Source: Treponema primitia ZAS-2 (GTDB lineage Bacteria > Spirochaetota > Spirochaetia > Treponematales > Breznakiellaceae). From it: a DNA stretch of 64,000 nucleotides. Below the pieces are notes generated by a model, which saw nothing but the letters and a program-made list of their open reading frames with translations, had not been told where the DNA came from and did no database searches. The stretch lies in NCBI RefSeq assembly GCF_000214375.1, contig NC_015578.1, positions 62,001 through 126,000 on the forward strand. Reading direction: 5' to 3'. Of the stretch, positions 44,819-52,533 are shown one piece after another (within the stretch, counting starts at the first letter, position 1; the number at the start of each line of letters is the position of its first letter). The position numbers and the translations under genes were made by a program.

Positions 44819-44891
44819 TGTCGTAGTTTTCACGACATACAGGCACTATTAAAAGCCATATCTTATTAAACATAAGTATATTATAATATAC
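44819..44891 (+). promoter_or_regulatory. Upstream region of the ABC/radical SAM operon: hairpin, -10 and palindrome
   Basis: TGTCGT (44819-44824) and ACGACA (44832-44837) form a perfect small hairpin. Downstream a TATAAT (44882-44887) lies inside a perfect 16-bp palindrome GTATATTATAATATAC (44876-44891), 55 nt before the first start codon. No good -35 was found at 16-18 nt, so an activator may be required or the palindrome may be a repressor site. Confidence 0.45.
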
Positions 44892-44945
44892 ACTGGATAC
44901 CTTGAGTTCTATCGAAAAAGCAGGATCTGAGAAGAGGGAGAAAGT

Positions 44946-45845
44946 ATGCCTAGACAAAGGGCGATAAAAATTCAGTCAAAAGGCCTCAATATGAGTTTTG
45001 TGCTGAGACCTCAAAAAAAAGGCAAAATTGGTGGACCGGATCTGCCAGGGAGTTTTATCGCACTGAAGGATGTGAATCTTGAGGTCCTGGAAGGCGAATT
45101 TATGGTACTGGTGGGACCCAGCGGATGTGGAAAGACTACTTTTTTGCACTTGCTGGGAGGACTGGAAAGAGCAACCGGCGGTGCCATTTATATCGACGGT
45201 AAACCCATAAACGGGCCTGGGCTTGACCGGGGTATAGTGTTTCAACAATATGCCCTCCTGCCATGGAAAACAGCTTTGGGAAATGTAGAATTCGGCCTGG
45301 AAGTTAAAAAGGTAGCTAAAAAGGAACGAATAGCAATTGCAAAACGTTACCTTACCTTGGTGGGGTTAGATGGTTTTGAGGATAGGTATCCCCACGAACT
45401 TTCAGGTGGAATGAAGCAGCGGGTCGCTATTGCCCGGAGCCTGGCCTATGACCCGGATATACTCCTCATGGATGAACCTTTTGCGGCTCTGGACGCACAG
45501 ACTCGCGAAACCCTGCAGGATGAATTGTTACGCATTTGGGAAACTACCGGAAAAACTATCGTGTTTATAACCCATTCTATTGATGAAGCGGTCTATCTGG
45601 GACAACGGGTAGCAATAATGACAAGTAAACCAGGGAGAATCAAGCAGGTTGTAGATATATCATTACCCTCTTCACGGCAGGATATTGACGATTTGCGGTC
45701 GGACCCTGAATTTGTACGGATTCGGCATATAGTTTGGGAATTATTGCGAGAGGAAGTTAAAAAAGCTCAAAGTGAGAAGATCCAAAAGGGGCTGGAAAAA
45801 AATAATGGAATAGATCTTACGGTCAACTTGAAAGAGGTTGTTTAA
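44946..45845 (+). CDS. ABC transporter ATP-binding protein (nitrate/taurine type)
   Basis: A 299-residue ATPase of the NrtD/SsuB/TauB group. Walker A is GPSGCGKTT near residue 55, the Q-loop FQQYALLPWKTA is characteristic of this group, the signature is LSGGMKQR, Walker B is ILLMDEP, and the H-loop is in FITHSIDEA. The extra N-terminal 25 residues are not conserved. GGGAG precedes the ATG. It energises import through the permease encoded directly after it. First gene of a five-gene operon ending with a radical SAM enzyme and a flavin-type protein. Confidence 0.93.
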   Translation: MPRQRAIKIQSKGLNMSFVLRPQKKGKIGGPDLPGSFIALKDVNLEVLEGEFMVLVGPSGCGKTTFLHLLGGLERATGGAIYIDGKPINGPGLDRGIVFQQYALLPWKTALGNVEFGLEVKKVAKKERIAIAKRYLTLVGLDGFEDRYPHELSGGMKQRVAIARSLAYDPDILLMDEPFAALDAQTRETLQDELLRIWETTGKTIVFITHSIDEAVYLGQRVAIMTSKPGRIKQVVDISLPSSRQDIDDLRSDPEFVRIRHIVWELLREEVKKAQSEKIQKGLEKNNGIDLTVNLKEVV

Positions 45846-45846
45846 A

Positions 45847-46683
45847 ATGAGTGAAATAATCCTGGAAGCGGTCACAGACAAGTGTGATAACAAGGTGGGA
45901 AGTATAAAAAAAAATATTGATCCCTTTGTGTGGGTTATTATAAAAAGGATACTCCTCTTAAGCTTATTAATAAGCGCTTGGGAGATTGCACCCCGTAAGG
46001 ACTGGGTAGATCATACCTTCCTCCCTCCCTTGTCCTTGATCCTAGCTGAATTTAAAAAAATGATAATGTCAGGAGCCCTTTGGCGCCATGTATCTATCAG
46101 CCTTTTTAGATCAATTGCAGGTTTTTCCATAGCCATAGGAATTGGGATACCTCTGGGACTGGTTATAGGCTGGTATAAAACCATGTCTGATCTGCTTACC
46201 CTACCCATTGAGGTATTCAGAAATACCTCTGCCCTGGCGATGTTACCTGTTTTTATGTTATTTATGGGGATAGGAGAGGCGTCCAAGTTTACCATTGTAG
46301 CCTTTGCCTGTCTCTGGCCTATTATCTTGAATACCATCAGTGGAATAAAAAATGTGGATCCTCTGCTCATCATGCTGGCCAGATCCATGGGACTGACCAA
46401 TGCGGTTATGTTTCGAAAAATCATCATACCTGCGGCTATACCCTCCATATTTACAGGGCTGCGGATTTCATCTGCAGCGGCAGTGTTGGTGATTATCGCC
46501 GCCGAAATGGTGGGCGCTAAATCCGGTTTGGGCTATCTCATCACCAATGCTCAATACAGTTTCATGATACCCCGGATGTACGTTGGGATTCTTACCACCA
46601 TGATATTGGGAGTATCAATAAATTATCTGATTTTAGGAATCGAAAACAAATTTACCTCATGGAAACCAAAATCTAGTCCATAA
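45847..46683 (+). CDS. ABC transporter permease (nitrate/sulfonate/taurine type)
   Basis: A 278-residue inner-membrane permease with about six helices. The cytoplasmic EAA loop reads ARSMGLTNAVMFRKIIIPAAIP, and AWEIAPRKDWVDHTFLPP near the N-terminus is typical of the SsuC/TauC group. The ATG at 45847 has GAGG 9 nt upstream; a TTG at 45838 would overlap the ATPase stop. Only one permease is encoded, so it would act as a homodimer. Confidence 0.92.
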   Translation: MSEIILEAVTDKCDNKVGSIKKNIDPFVWVIIKRILLLSLLISAWEIAPRKDWVDHTFLPPLSLILAEFKKMIMSGALWRHVSISLFRSIAGFSIAIGIGIPLGLVIGWYKTMSDLLTLPIEVFRNTSALAMLPVFMLFMGIGEASKFTIVAFACLWPIILNTISGIKNVDPLLIMLARSMGLTNAVMFRKIIIPAAIPSIFTGLRISSAAAVLVIIAAEMVGAKSGLGYLITNAQYSFMIPRMYVGILTTMILGVSINYLILGIENKFTSWKPKSSP

Positions 46684-46748
46684 AGGATAGTCCTAAACTG
46701 TTAAAAGACAGTTATGACATATATTTTTCAAAAGGAGAAAACAGAATA

Positions 46749-47810
46749 ATGGTTTTTAGGAAACAAATAGGAATCTACTTAGCAGGTATGGCCTCAGTTT
46801 TTTTCGTTCTTGGATGCGGAAATAGCGGAACCAATAAACCGGCGGTCAATACACAAAACGCTGCTGTAGACCAGTATGAGACGCTTGAAATAAGGTACCA
46901 GGGAAGCCCTGGTATGGTACAGCCCTTTGAGTTGGCCGAAGATCTTGGGTACCTGGAACCTTTAAAGCTGGTTTATGTTGGGAGTGGCGGCGGTGGGCCG
47001 CAGTCTTTGCAGACTCTACAAACAAATCAAATCGATCTTGGTGGGTCCCACATGACCGGAATTATTAACTTGCTTGCATCGGAGGCTGATCCCGCTAATG
47101 GAAAATTGATAAGCATCATTGGTTCCCTTGGCAGTGATGAAAAGACGACCACTGGTTTATATGCTTTGGAAAGCAGCGGTATCCGAACCCCACGGGATCT
47201 TATCGGCAAGATAATAGGTTTAAATAGTTTCGGCGCCGCATCTGAGGCTTTTATCAAAAAATATCTTACTAACGGAGGACTTAGCCCTGCGGAGATAGAA
47301 CAGGTACAGCTTGTACTTGTCCCTGCCATGAATGCTGAACAGGCCCTGCGCTCAAAACAAATTCATGGGGCTACCCTGAACGGACAAACAAAAGAAAAAG
47401 CGGTAGCCGGCGGCGGGCTTTGGGAATTGAGCACCGATGTGGCAACCTTTGGGCCCACGGTTTCCAATATCAGTACCGTTACCAAAGAATTTGCAAAGAA
47501 TAATCCTAATACAACCAGAAAACTGGTAGAGGGCATAGCGACGGCTATAGAATGGTCCAAGAATAACCCACTGGATGTGGTTGTTGCCCGGTTGAGGAAC
47601 ATTATGGAAAAAAGAAATCGGGAGGAGGATCCGGCTGTAATGAATTATTGGAAGGGTTTTGGCATTGCCAGCGAGGGGGGGCTCATGTCTGAGCAGGATG
47701 CTCAGTTGTGGATAGACTGGCTCGTGACTTTGGGAAATGTAAAGGAGGGGCAAATAAAACCTGCCCACTTGTTTACCAATGAATATAATCCCTATTACAA
47801 GGGCAAATAA
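46749..47810 (+). CDS. NMT1/TauA-like ABC substrate-binding lipoprotein
   Basis: A 353-residue binding protein with a lipoprotein signal ending FVLGC (Cys23). Family features of the NMT1/THI5/SsuA group follow: LEIRYQGSPGMVQPFELAEDLGYLEPLKLVYVG, then QTLQTNQIDLGGSH, and GKIIGLNSFGAASEAFIKKYL. Relatives bind sulfonates, nitrate, thiamine precursors, riboflavin or aromatic compounds, so the ligand cannot be read from family alone. It probably binds the substrate of the radical SAM enzyme encoded 14 nt further on. AAAGGAG lies upstream of the start. Confidence 0.9.
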   Translation: MVFRKQIGIYLAGMASVFFVLGCGNSGTNKPAVNTQNAAVDQYETLEIRYQGSPGMVQPFELAEDLGYLEPLKLVYVGSGGGGPQSLQTLQTNQIDLGGSHMTGIINLLASEADPANGKLISIIGSLGSDEKTTTGLYALESSGIRTPRDLIGKIIGLNSFGAASEAFIKKYLTNGGLSPAEIEQVQLVLVPAMNAEQALRSKQIHGATLNGQTKEKAVAGGGLWELSTDVATFGPTVSNISTVTKEFAKNNPNTTRKLVEGIATAIEWSKNNPLDVVVARLRNIMEKRNREEDPAVMNYWKGFGIASEGGLMSEQDAQLWIDWLVTLGNVKEGQIKPAHLFTNEYNPYYKGK

Positions 47811-47824
47811 ACAAAGGAGAAAAA

Positions 47825-49102
47825 ATGAATTTAGAAAATGCAAGTTCTGTTTTGAAGGATACCGCTGAACGTTTTCAGGATATTCCGCCGACCATTTTAT
47901 TCAAAACCGATGCTTCCCTGCGGGGGATCAGGGCGACCGATAGTGCGGAGGTGTTGGCGCTAAAAAATGGCTATCTCTTTGAGACTACAAATGGAGGAAA
48001 GAAAAAATACATCCTTGATGGATTTTTTACCAGCGATGGATTGAATCTTGAAAAGCCGAGATTCCCCGGAGAAAGTTCCCAGTCGAAGGATCAGGATATA
48101 CGCCTTGAAGGCAGTTCCCCCTATGTCCTAGATACAATTGATGATCAGTTTTGGATCTTTGAAAACAATAAACCGGTAGAACAGGTATTTCTTTCCAGTT
48201 ATGCAGAATATTATGGAAAAAAAACCAGTCGCGGAACCCCTATGGAAGAGGTGGTTTCCGTCGTTCCCAATGGCTGCCTTACGGTTGATGTCTATGGATA
48301 TTGTCATTTTTGGAAAGAGGGAATTCCCTGTAAGTATTGCAGTTTGGTTGGGGATTATATTAAGGGTGGTTCAAAACAAACAGAAGAAAGTTTGCAGGAT
48401 ATAACGGAGACCATAACAGAAGCGCTGAAAGAAAAAGGCCGTTGGCAGGGATTCCGGGTTACCGCAGGGTCCGATCCCAGGGGAGAAACACCCTATGATT
48501 ATGAGGCCGATGAATACCTCAAGGTTATGGGAGCGATAGAAAGGGGAGCTGGTACCAAAGATCTTAACTGCCGGCTTGTGGTAAGCGCTCTGGGTAAAGA
48601 ACATTGGAAAAAACTCAAAGCCGCAGGGGTATCCGCAGTGGAGCCTCACCTTGAGGTATGGGATCGAAAAATGTTTGCTGAAATTTGTCCGGGAAAGAAT
48701 AAATACAACGGGTATGATTATTGGTGGGATAGCGCCCTTAATGCGGTGGAAATATATGGAAGGGGCAATGTATGTAATCAAGTGGTAGGGGGCGCTGAAT
48801 TGGCAAAACCCTATGGATTTAAAACTATTGAAGAGGGTCTGGAATCTACCTTGACGGGTGCCGAAATTATGGCCCAGCATGGGGTTAGTACTACCCTCTG
48901 TGTATTATGGGTCCGAAAGCCATCGGTGTTTTATCGGGAAGGGCAGACTCCTCCGTCATTGGAATATTATGCCCGCCTTACCAGGGGTTTATATGAACTG
49001 CGTAAAAAATATCATATCCCGGTTGGTTTTAATGATTATCGTCGTTGCGGTCATGTGGATTCTTCCCTTAGCCGTCTTGATTACCCCTACATAACTGTTT
49101 AA
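47825..49102 (+). CDS. Radical SAM protein with an expanded cysteine motif
   Basis: A 425-residue protein. The probable [4Fe-4S] site is around residues 151-172, where cysteines follow the pattern C-x8-C-x8-C-x2-C (Cys151, Cys160, Cys169, Cys172); the last pair, CKYC, has the aromatic residue typical of radical SAM enzymes. Downstream, GFRVTAGSDPRG, VSALGKEHWKKLKAAGVSAVEPHLEVWD and VCNQVVGGAEL fit the beta strands of a partial TIM barrel. The first 130 residues match nothing I recognise. AAGGAG precedes the ATG. Reaction unknown; context points to processing of the imported compound with the flavin-type protein next door. Confidence 0.82.
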   Translation: MNLENASSVLKDTAERFQDIPPTILFKTDASLRGIRATDSAEVLALKNGYLFETTNGGKKKYILDGFFTSDGLNLEKPRFPGESSQSKDQDIRLEGSSPYVLDTIDDQFWIFENNKPVEQVFLSSYAEYYGKKTSRGTPMEEVVSVVPNGCLTVDVYGYCHFWKEGIPCKYCSLVGDYIKGGSKQTEESLQDITETITEALKEKGRWQGFRVTAGSDPRGETPYDYEADEYLKVMGAIERGAGTKDLNCRLVVSALGKEHWKKLKAAGVSAVEPHLEVWDRKMFAEICPGKNKYNGYDYWWDSALNAVEIYGRGNVCNQVVGGAELAKPYGFKTIEEGLESTLTGAEIMAQHGVSTTLCVLWVRKPSVFYREGQTPPSLEYYARLTRGLYELRKKYHIPVGFNDYRRCGHVDSSLSRLDYPYITV

Positions 49103-49116
49103 GGAGTTTTATAAAA

Positions 49117-49602
49117 ATGAGTATATTGACACGGGAAATTATTGATCTGATTCAAAGTGACAAATCGATCAAAATAATAGCCACCACTGATGAACAGGGG
49201 AGTCCCCATGCGGTTGCGAGAGAGGATTTTCTGGTATTGGATGATGGTCTTATTGTATTTGCGGAATGGCGGGAATCTTCCCGTACAAACAGTAATTTGG
49301 TCCGGGCTATTTATTTTGGCAATTATGTATCTTTGTCGGTCTTTAATGACCGGGGACATTCCTTCCAGATTAAGGTAAAGCCTGTTCGTTTTGATTTTTA
49401 TAGCCCCCTGTTTAAGCAGTTTTTTGCAGCCATAAGGAAAAAACGCGGAGATGATTCGGATATTACCGGACTATGGTACCTGGCTCCGGTTGATATTAGA
49501 AATGAAAACCCGGAGATTCGGAAGAAAGAAGAAGATGTTTTACATCCCCATTTCCGATATCTGGACCGATCAAGTATCAGGCCGGGGGTGAATTCCTTGT
49601 AA
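49117..49602 (+). CDS. Pyridoxamine-phosphate-oxidase-like (FMN split-barrel) protein
   Basis: A 161-residue protein of the PNPOx-like split-barrel superfamily, usually binding FMN or F420. The N-terminal strands IKIIATTDEQGSPHAVAREDFLVLDDGLIVFAEW follow the family pattern (small-molecule-binding beta barrel), with a later FQIKVKPVRFDFYS strand. It is shorter than true PdxH and lacks its C-terminal motif, so it is unlikely to make pyridoxal phosphate. It starts 14 nt after the radical SAM gene and closes the operon, suggesting a redox partner or a second enzymatic step. Confidence 0.75.
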   Translation: MSILTREIIDLIQSDKSIKIIATTDEQGSPHAVAREDFLVLDDGLIVFAEWRESSRTNSNLVRAIYFGNYVSLSVFNDRGHSFQIKVKPVRFDFYSPLFKQFFAAIRKKRGDDSDITGLWYLAPVDIRNENPEIRKKEEDVLHPHFRYLDRSSIRPGVNSL

Positions 49603-49616
49603 ATCAAGTACTGTAA

Positions 49617-49712
49617 CCAATCGGCCAAATTCTCAATATAGGGGAAAATTCCATTCTGGATGATGATATACAACAGGCCCAATCGGCCCTGTTTGCCGGG
49701 GAAGACTGGTAA
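49617..49712 (+). pseudogene. C-terminal remnant of a MazE-type antitoxin
   Basis: An open frame of 31 codons with no start codon, preceded in frame by TAA (49614-49616). It reads IGQILNIGENSILDDDIQQA and ends SALFAGEDW, the typical acidic tail of antitoxins paired with MazF/PemK toxins. Its stop overlaps the toxin ATG by one base (TAATG), as in intact pairs. The DNA-binding half is missing. Confidence 0.65.
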
Positions 49713-50056
49713 TGGTTCGGGGTGAAATCTGGTGGACGGAATTGCCGCCGCCCAGGGGATCGGAGCCGGCAAAACGGCGGCCTGTTCTGGTTATCCAGGG
49801 GGACACCTATAACCGCAGCGCCCTTAGTACGGTAATTTGCGCAGTCCTTACTTCAAACCTGGAACTTGCCAAGGCGCCCCCAAATTTTCTATTGGAGAAG
49901 GCTGTTTCCGGTCTGGAAAAAACATCTGCTATTAATTTTTCCCAGATTTTCACGATTGATAAATCCTATCTTTTAGAACAGGTTTCCATGCTTCCCAAAA
50001 GTGTTATGGAAAAAATCAATGCGGGGATAAAGCAGATATTTGAACTTCCGGAATAA
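49712..50056 (+). CDS. MazF/PemK-family endoribonuclease toxin
   Basis: A 114-residue toxin. It starts MVRGEIWWTELPPPRGSEPAKRRPVLVIQ, the canonical MazF N-terminus including the RRPVLV strand, and keeps TVICAVLTSN and SAINFSQIFTIDKSYL. It should cleave mRNA at short motifs. The antitoxin upstream is reduced to its C-terminal tail, so the gene is either silent, inactive, or controlled by an antitoxin from another locus. It converges with tsaD. Confidence 0.86.
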   Translation: MVRGEIWWTELPPPRGSEPAKRRPVLVIQGDTYNRSALSTVICAVLTSNLELAKAPPNFLLEKAVSGLEKTSAINFSQIFTIDKSYLLEQVSMLPKSVMEKINAGIKQIFELPE

Positions 50057-50091
50057 GAGCTGTTTACCTTAACAGCCGAACAGAATTGCTG

Positions 50092-51150
50092 TCAGGGATA
50101 TTTTTTCTTAAACCCCTGTACCCGGGCGGAAGCAACCACATTTAGCGGCGAGCGATCCCCCCGGGCGAGGTATTGATAGCCGATGCCGGCGATCATGGCG
50201 CCGTTGTCCCCGCAGAATTCCAGAGGCGGGAAGATGCAGCGCAGCTCGGTCTTTTCTGCGAGCCGCGCCCGGAGCAGGGAGTTTGCCGCCACCCCGCCGC
50301 CGGCTACGATGGTGGTCAACCCCGTGTCCTCAGCGGCCCGGAGGAGGCTGCGGAGTAGTATTTCTACCGCAGTTTTCTGGAACGAGGCGGCGATATCTTC
50401 GGGCCGCGAGGCGGGGGTCGCGCCGTCCGGGGCTGATGCGGCTTTGGAATTGCGGAACTGGTTCAACTGGTTAATCACCGCGGTTTTGAGTCCCGAGTAG
50501 GAGAGGTCGTAGGGGTGGTCCCCCTTGTGGAGGCTGGGCATGGGGAAATGGAAGGCATCGGGATTCCCGGTTTTTGCGAGCCGGTCGATGTAGGCACCCC
50601 CGGGGTAGCCGAAGCCGTAGTATTTGGACACCTTGTCAAAGGCTTCACCCACCGCATCGTCGATGGTGGTCCCCAGGACGGTGATGTCGTCAAAATTCTC
50701 TACCCTGCAAATGATGCTGTGCCCGCCTGAAACCAGGAGTCCTAAAAAGGGGTAATCAACTTGCTGCACTGTTTCCCCGGTTAAAGAAAGACGGGGGGCG
50801 TAGAGGTGGGCTAGCATATGGTTTATGGCGATAAAGGGGAGCTTCCGCGCCCAGGCAAAGGCTTTGGCAAAACTGAGGCCCACCAGGAGGGACCCCAGCA
50901 GCCCCGGGTGGGCGGTGGCGGCAACCCCATCAATGTCTGCGGGGCTGAGGCTTGCCTTTTCCAGGGCTTCCTGCACTACCCCGTAGATCCATTCGGTATG
51001 CATACGGCTGGCTATTTCCGGGACCACCCCGTTGTACTTGGCGTGAAAAGGGATCTGGGTGGCTACCACATTGGAGAGTACCCGTTCCCCATCCTCCACT
51101 ACCGCTGCGGCGCATTCGTCACAGGAGGATTCAATACCAAGAACCTTCAT
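50092..51150 (-). CDS. tsaD: tRNA N6-adenosine threonylcarbamoyltransferase
   Basis: Transfers the threonylcarbamoyl group to A37 of ANN-decoding tRNAs, an essential step of t6A synthesis with TsaB/TsaE. The 352-residue protein begins MKVLGIESSCDECAAAVVED and carries the metal-binding H111-x3-H115 in INHMLAHLYAP. Other signatures are LLVSGGHS, YPGGAYIDRLA, LSYSGLKTAV and FCGDNGAMIAGIG. ATG 51150 or the adjacent GTG 51153 may start it; both lie within the 3' end of the upstream deacetylase gene. Confidence 0.95.
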   Translation of the reverse strand: MKVLGIESSCDECAAAVVEDGERVLSNVVATQIPFHAKYNGVVPEIASRMHTEWIYGVVQEALEKASLSPADIDGVAATAHPGLLGSLLVGLSFAKAFAWARKLPFIAINHMLAHLYAPRLSLTGETVQQVDYPFLGLLVSGGHSIICRVENFDDITVLGTTIDDAVGEAFDKVSKYYGFGYPGGAYIDRLAKTGNPDAFHFPMPSLHKGDHPYDLSYSGLKTAVINQLNQFRNSKAASAPDGATPASRPEDIAASFQKTAVEILLRSLLRAAEDTGLTTIVAGGGVAANSLLRARLAEKTELRCIFPPLEFCGDNGAMIAGIGYQYLARGDRSPLNVVASARVQGFKKKYP

Positions 51151-52240
51151 CACCGATTCCCATCACGAGCCGGGAAATGGTTGTCAGGGAGAAGCCCCTT
51201 TCTACCAGCTCCGGGTACAGTTCCATCAGGGTGGAGGCAAGTTCCTGGGACCAGGTATGGCCGATCAAAACCGCGCTTCCTTTTTGCTCCGCTTTTTTCA
51301 TTCCCTCTTCCATTGACCGGATCATAGCCGCCTTTTCCTGTATGTTGTCAATAAACACGTCCCGTTCTCCTATTTTTATGCCCATCTGCTTTGCCAACCC
51401 AGGCGCGGCGGTATTTGCGGTGGTCTTTGAATCTAAAAAATATATGCCATATTCACGGCAGATGGCAAGTACGGTTTCCATTGCCTCCGGGTCCAGGGAA
51501 ACCTTGGAGCCCTGATGGTTGTTCATCCCCGCAATAGGCCCAATTTCAGCGATGTTTTTTTCAATAATAGCCCGTATCTCCCGGGGGTTCATGCCGCTGT
51601 AGATAGCCCCGGGGCCCGGGTCCTGGCCTCCCAGGGCTTCCATGGGCTGGTGGAGAAAAACCTCCTTCCCCGCCGCCCGGATGCGCAGAGCCGCTTCGGC
51701 AGAATGGGGCAGCCCCGGCAGCACCGCGATGGTCAGGGCACCGGGAAACCGCAGAAAGGGGTCCAGCTCCCAAAGGTTGTTCCCGGCATCATCGATCACG
51801 AAAGCCAGGGTTCCCAGGTGCACCGGCGCAGGTCTTGAGGGAGCGGCGGAAGGGGTGAGCGGCGCCGCAGGAAGCGCCGGTTCTGCGGGAGACTTCGACG
51901 GAAGCACCGGCGCCGGATTGAACGGCGAGGGCGCCTCCGGGTTGTGGCTGTCAGGCGCCGCCGGCGGAGATTGCCGGGGCAGAGTAGGAGTATCCGCCGT
52001 AGGATTCCGCGGCCTGGTTTGGAGCGCTACAGGGTTGGTCAGTAATAGGATGAGAAAAACCAGCCCCGCAGCAGCGATAATAGCCGCCGCTGCCAGGATT
52101 GCAGAGAGGCTGGATTTTTTAGCTTTCTTTTTTCGAGCTGTGCTGCGGGAATTGCCCCGGGGTTCCCGTGTTTTTTTTCGCCCGGATTTTGTTGATTGTT
52201 TTCGCTTAGCCGGCCCAGGCTTTCTAGGAATTTTCCCCAC
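51131..52240 (-). CDS. Divergent polysaccharide deacetylase (YibQ/DUF610 type)
   Basis: A 369-residue membrane-anchored protein. The N-terminus is very basic (residues 1-45), followed by a membrane helix near 46-70, a Pro/Ala-rich linker to about 140 and a deacetylase-fold domain. That domain contains LAFVIDDAGNNLWEL, FLHQPMEALGG, GMNNHQGSKVS and FLDSKTTANT, the residues expected for this divergent family. Substrate unknown, presumably a cell-wall or surface glycan. GTG start at 52240; AGGAG lies about 14 nt upstream, farther than usual. Its mRNA leader may include the long C run (G tract) at 52449-52469. Confidence 0.85.
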   Translation of the reverse strand: MGKIPRKPGPAKRKQSTKSGRKKTREPRGNSRSTARKKKAKKSSLSAILAAAAIIAAAGLVFLILLLTNPVALQTRPRNPTADTPTLPRQSPPAAPDSHNPEAPSPFNPAPVLPSKSPAEPALPAAPLTPSAAPSRPAPVHLGTLAFVIDDAGNNLWELDPFLRFPGALTIAVLPGLPHSAEAALRIRAAGKEVFLHQPMEALGGQDPGPGAIYSGMNPREIRAIIEKNIAEIGPIAGMNNHQGSKVSLDPEAMETVLAICREYGIYFLDSKTTANTAAPGLAKQMGIKIGERDVFIDNIQEKAAMIRSMEEGMKKAEQKGSAVLIGHTWSQELASTLMELYPELVERGFSLTTISRLVMGIGDEGSWY

Positions 52241-52448
52241 AAACCAGAAGATACTCCTTAATAGGCGCCTAGGTCAACGCATATTAACCAATCCAGTTTA
52301 CCCAGAACAATGTATAACAATAGTTTTACGGTAGATATACAGGGATAGAGGCAGGGGCGGGAGGGGAATAGCCCTGCCCCCTGTCTCTGGAATTCCCTGC
52401 TGGAGGAGACCTACTGGGCTCCGCAAGCAGACTCTACAGGTTAGGGTC

Positions 52449-52469
52449 GGGGGGGGGGGGGGGGGGGGG
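52449..52469. repeat. Homopolymer tract of 21 G
   Basis: An uninterrupted run of 21 G (C on the minus strand) in the 293-nt gap between the sigma-factor gene and the deacetylase gene. Tracts of this length slip readily at replication. The rest of the gap holds no convincing gene; a weak minus-strand promoter (TTGTTC, 17 nt, TTAATA) can be drawn near 52270-52300. Confidence 0.95.
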
Positions 52470-52533
52470 AATTGCCTGCTCGACCCGGTCAGTAACCCAA
52501 TATAGTCATCATAAACAGAATTGTTAATGCAAG

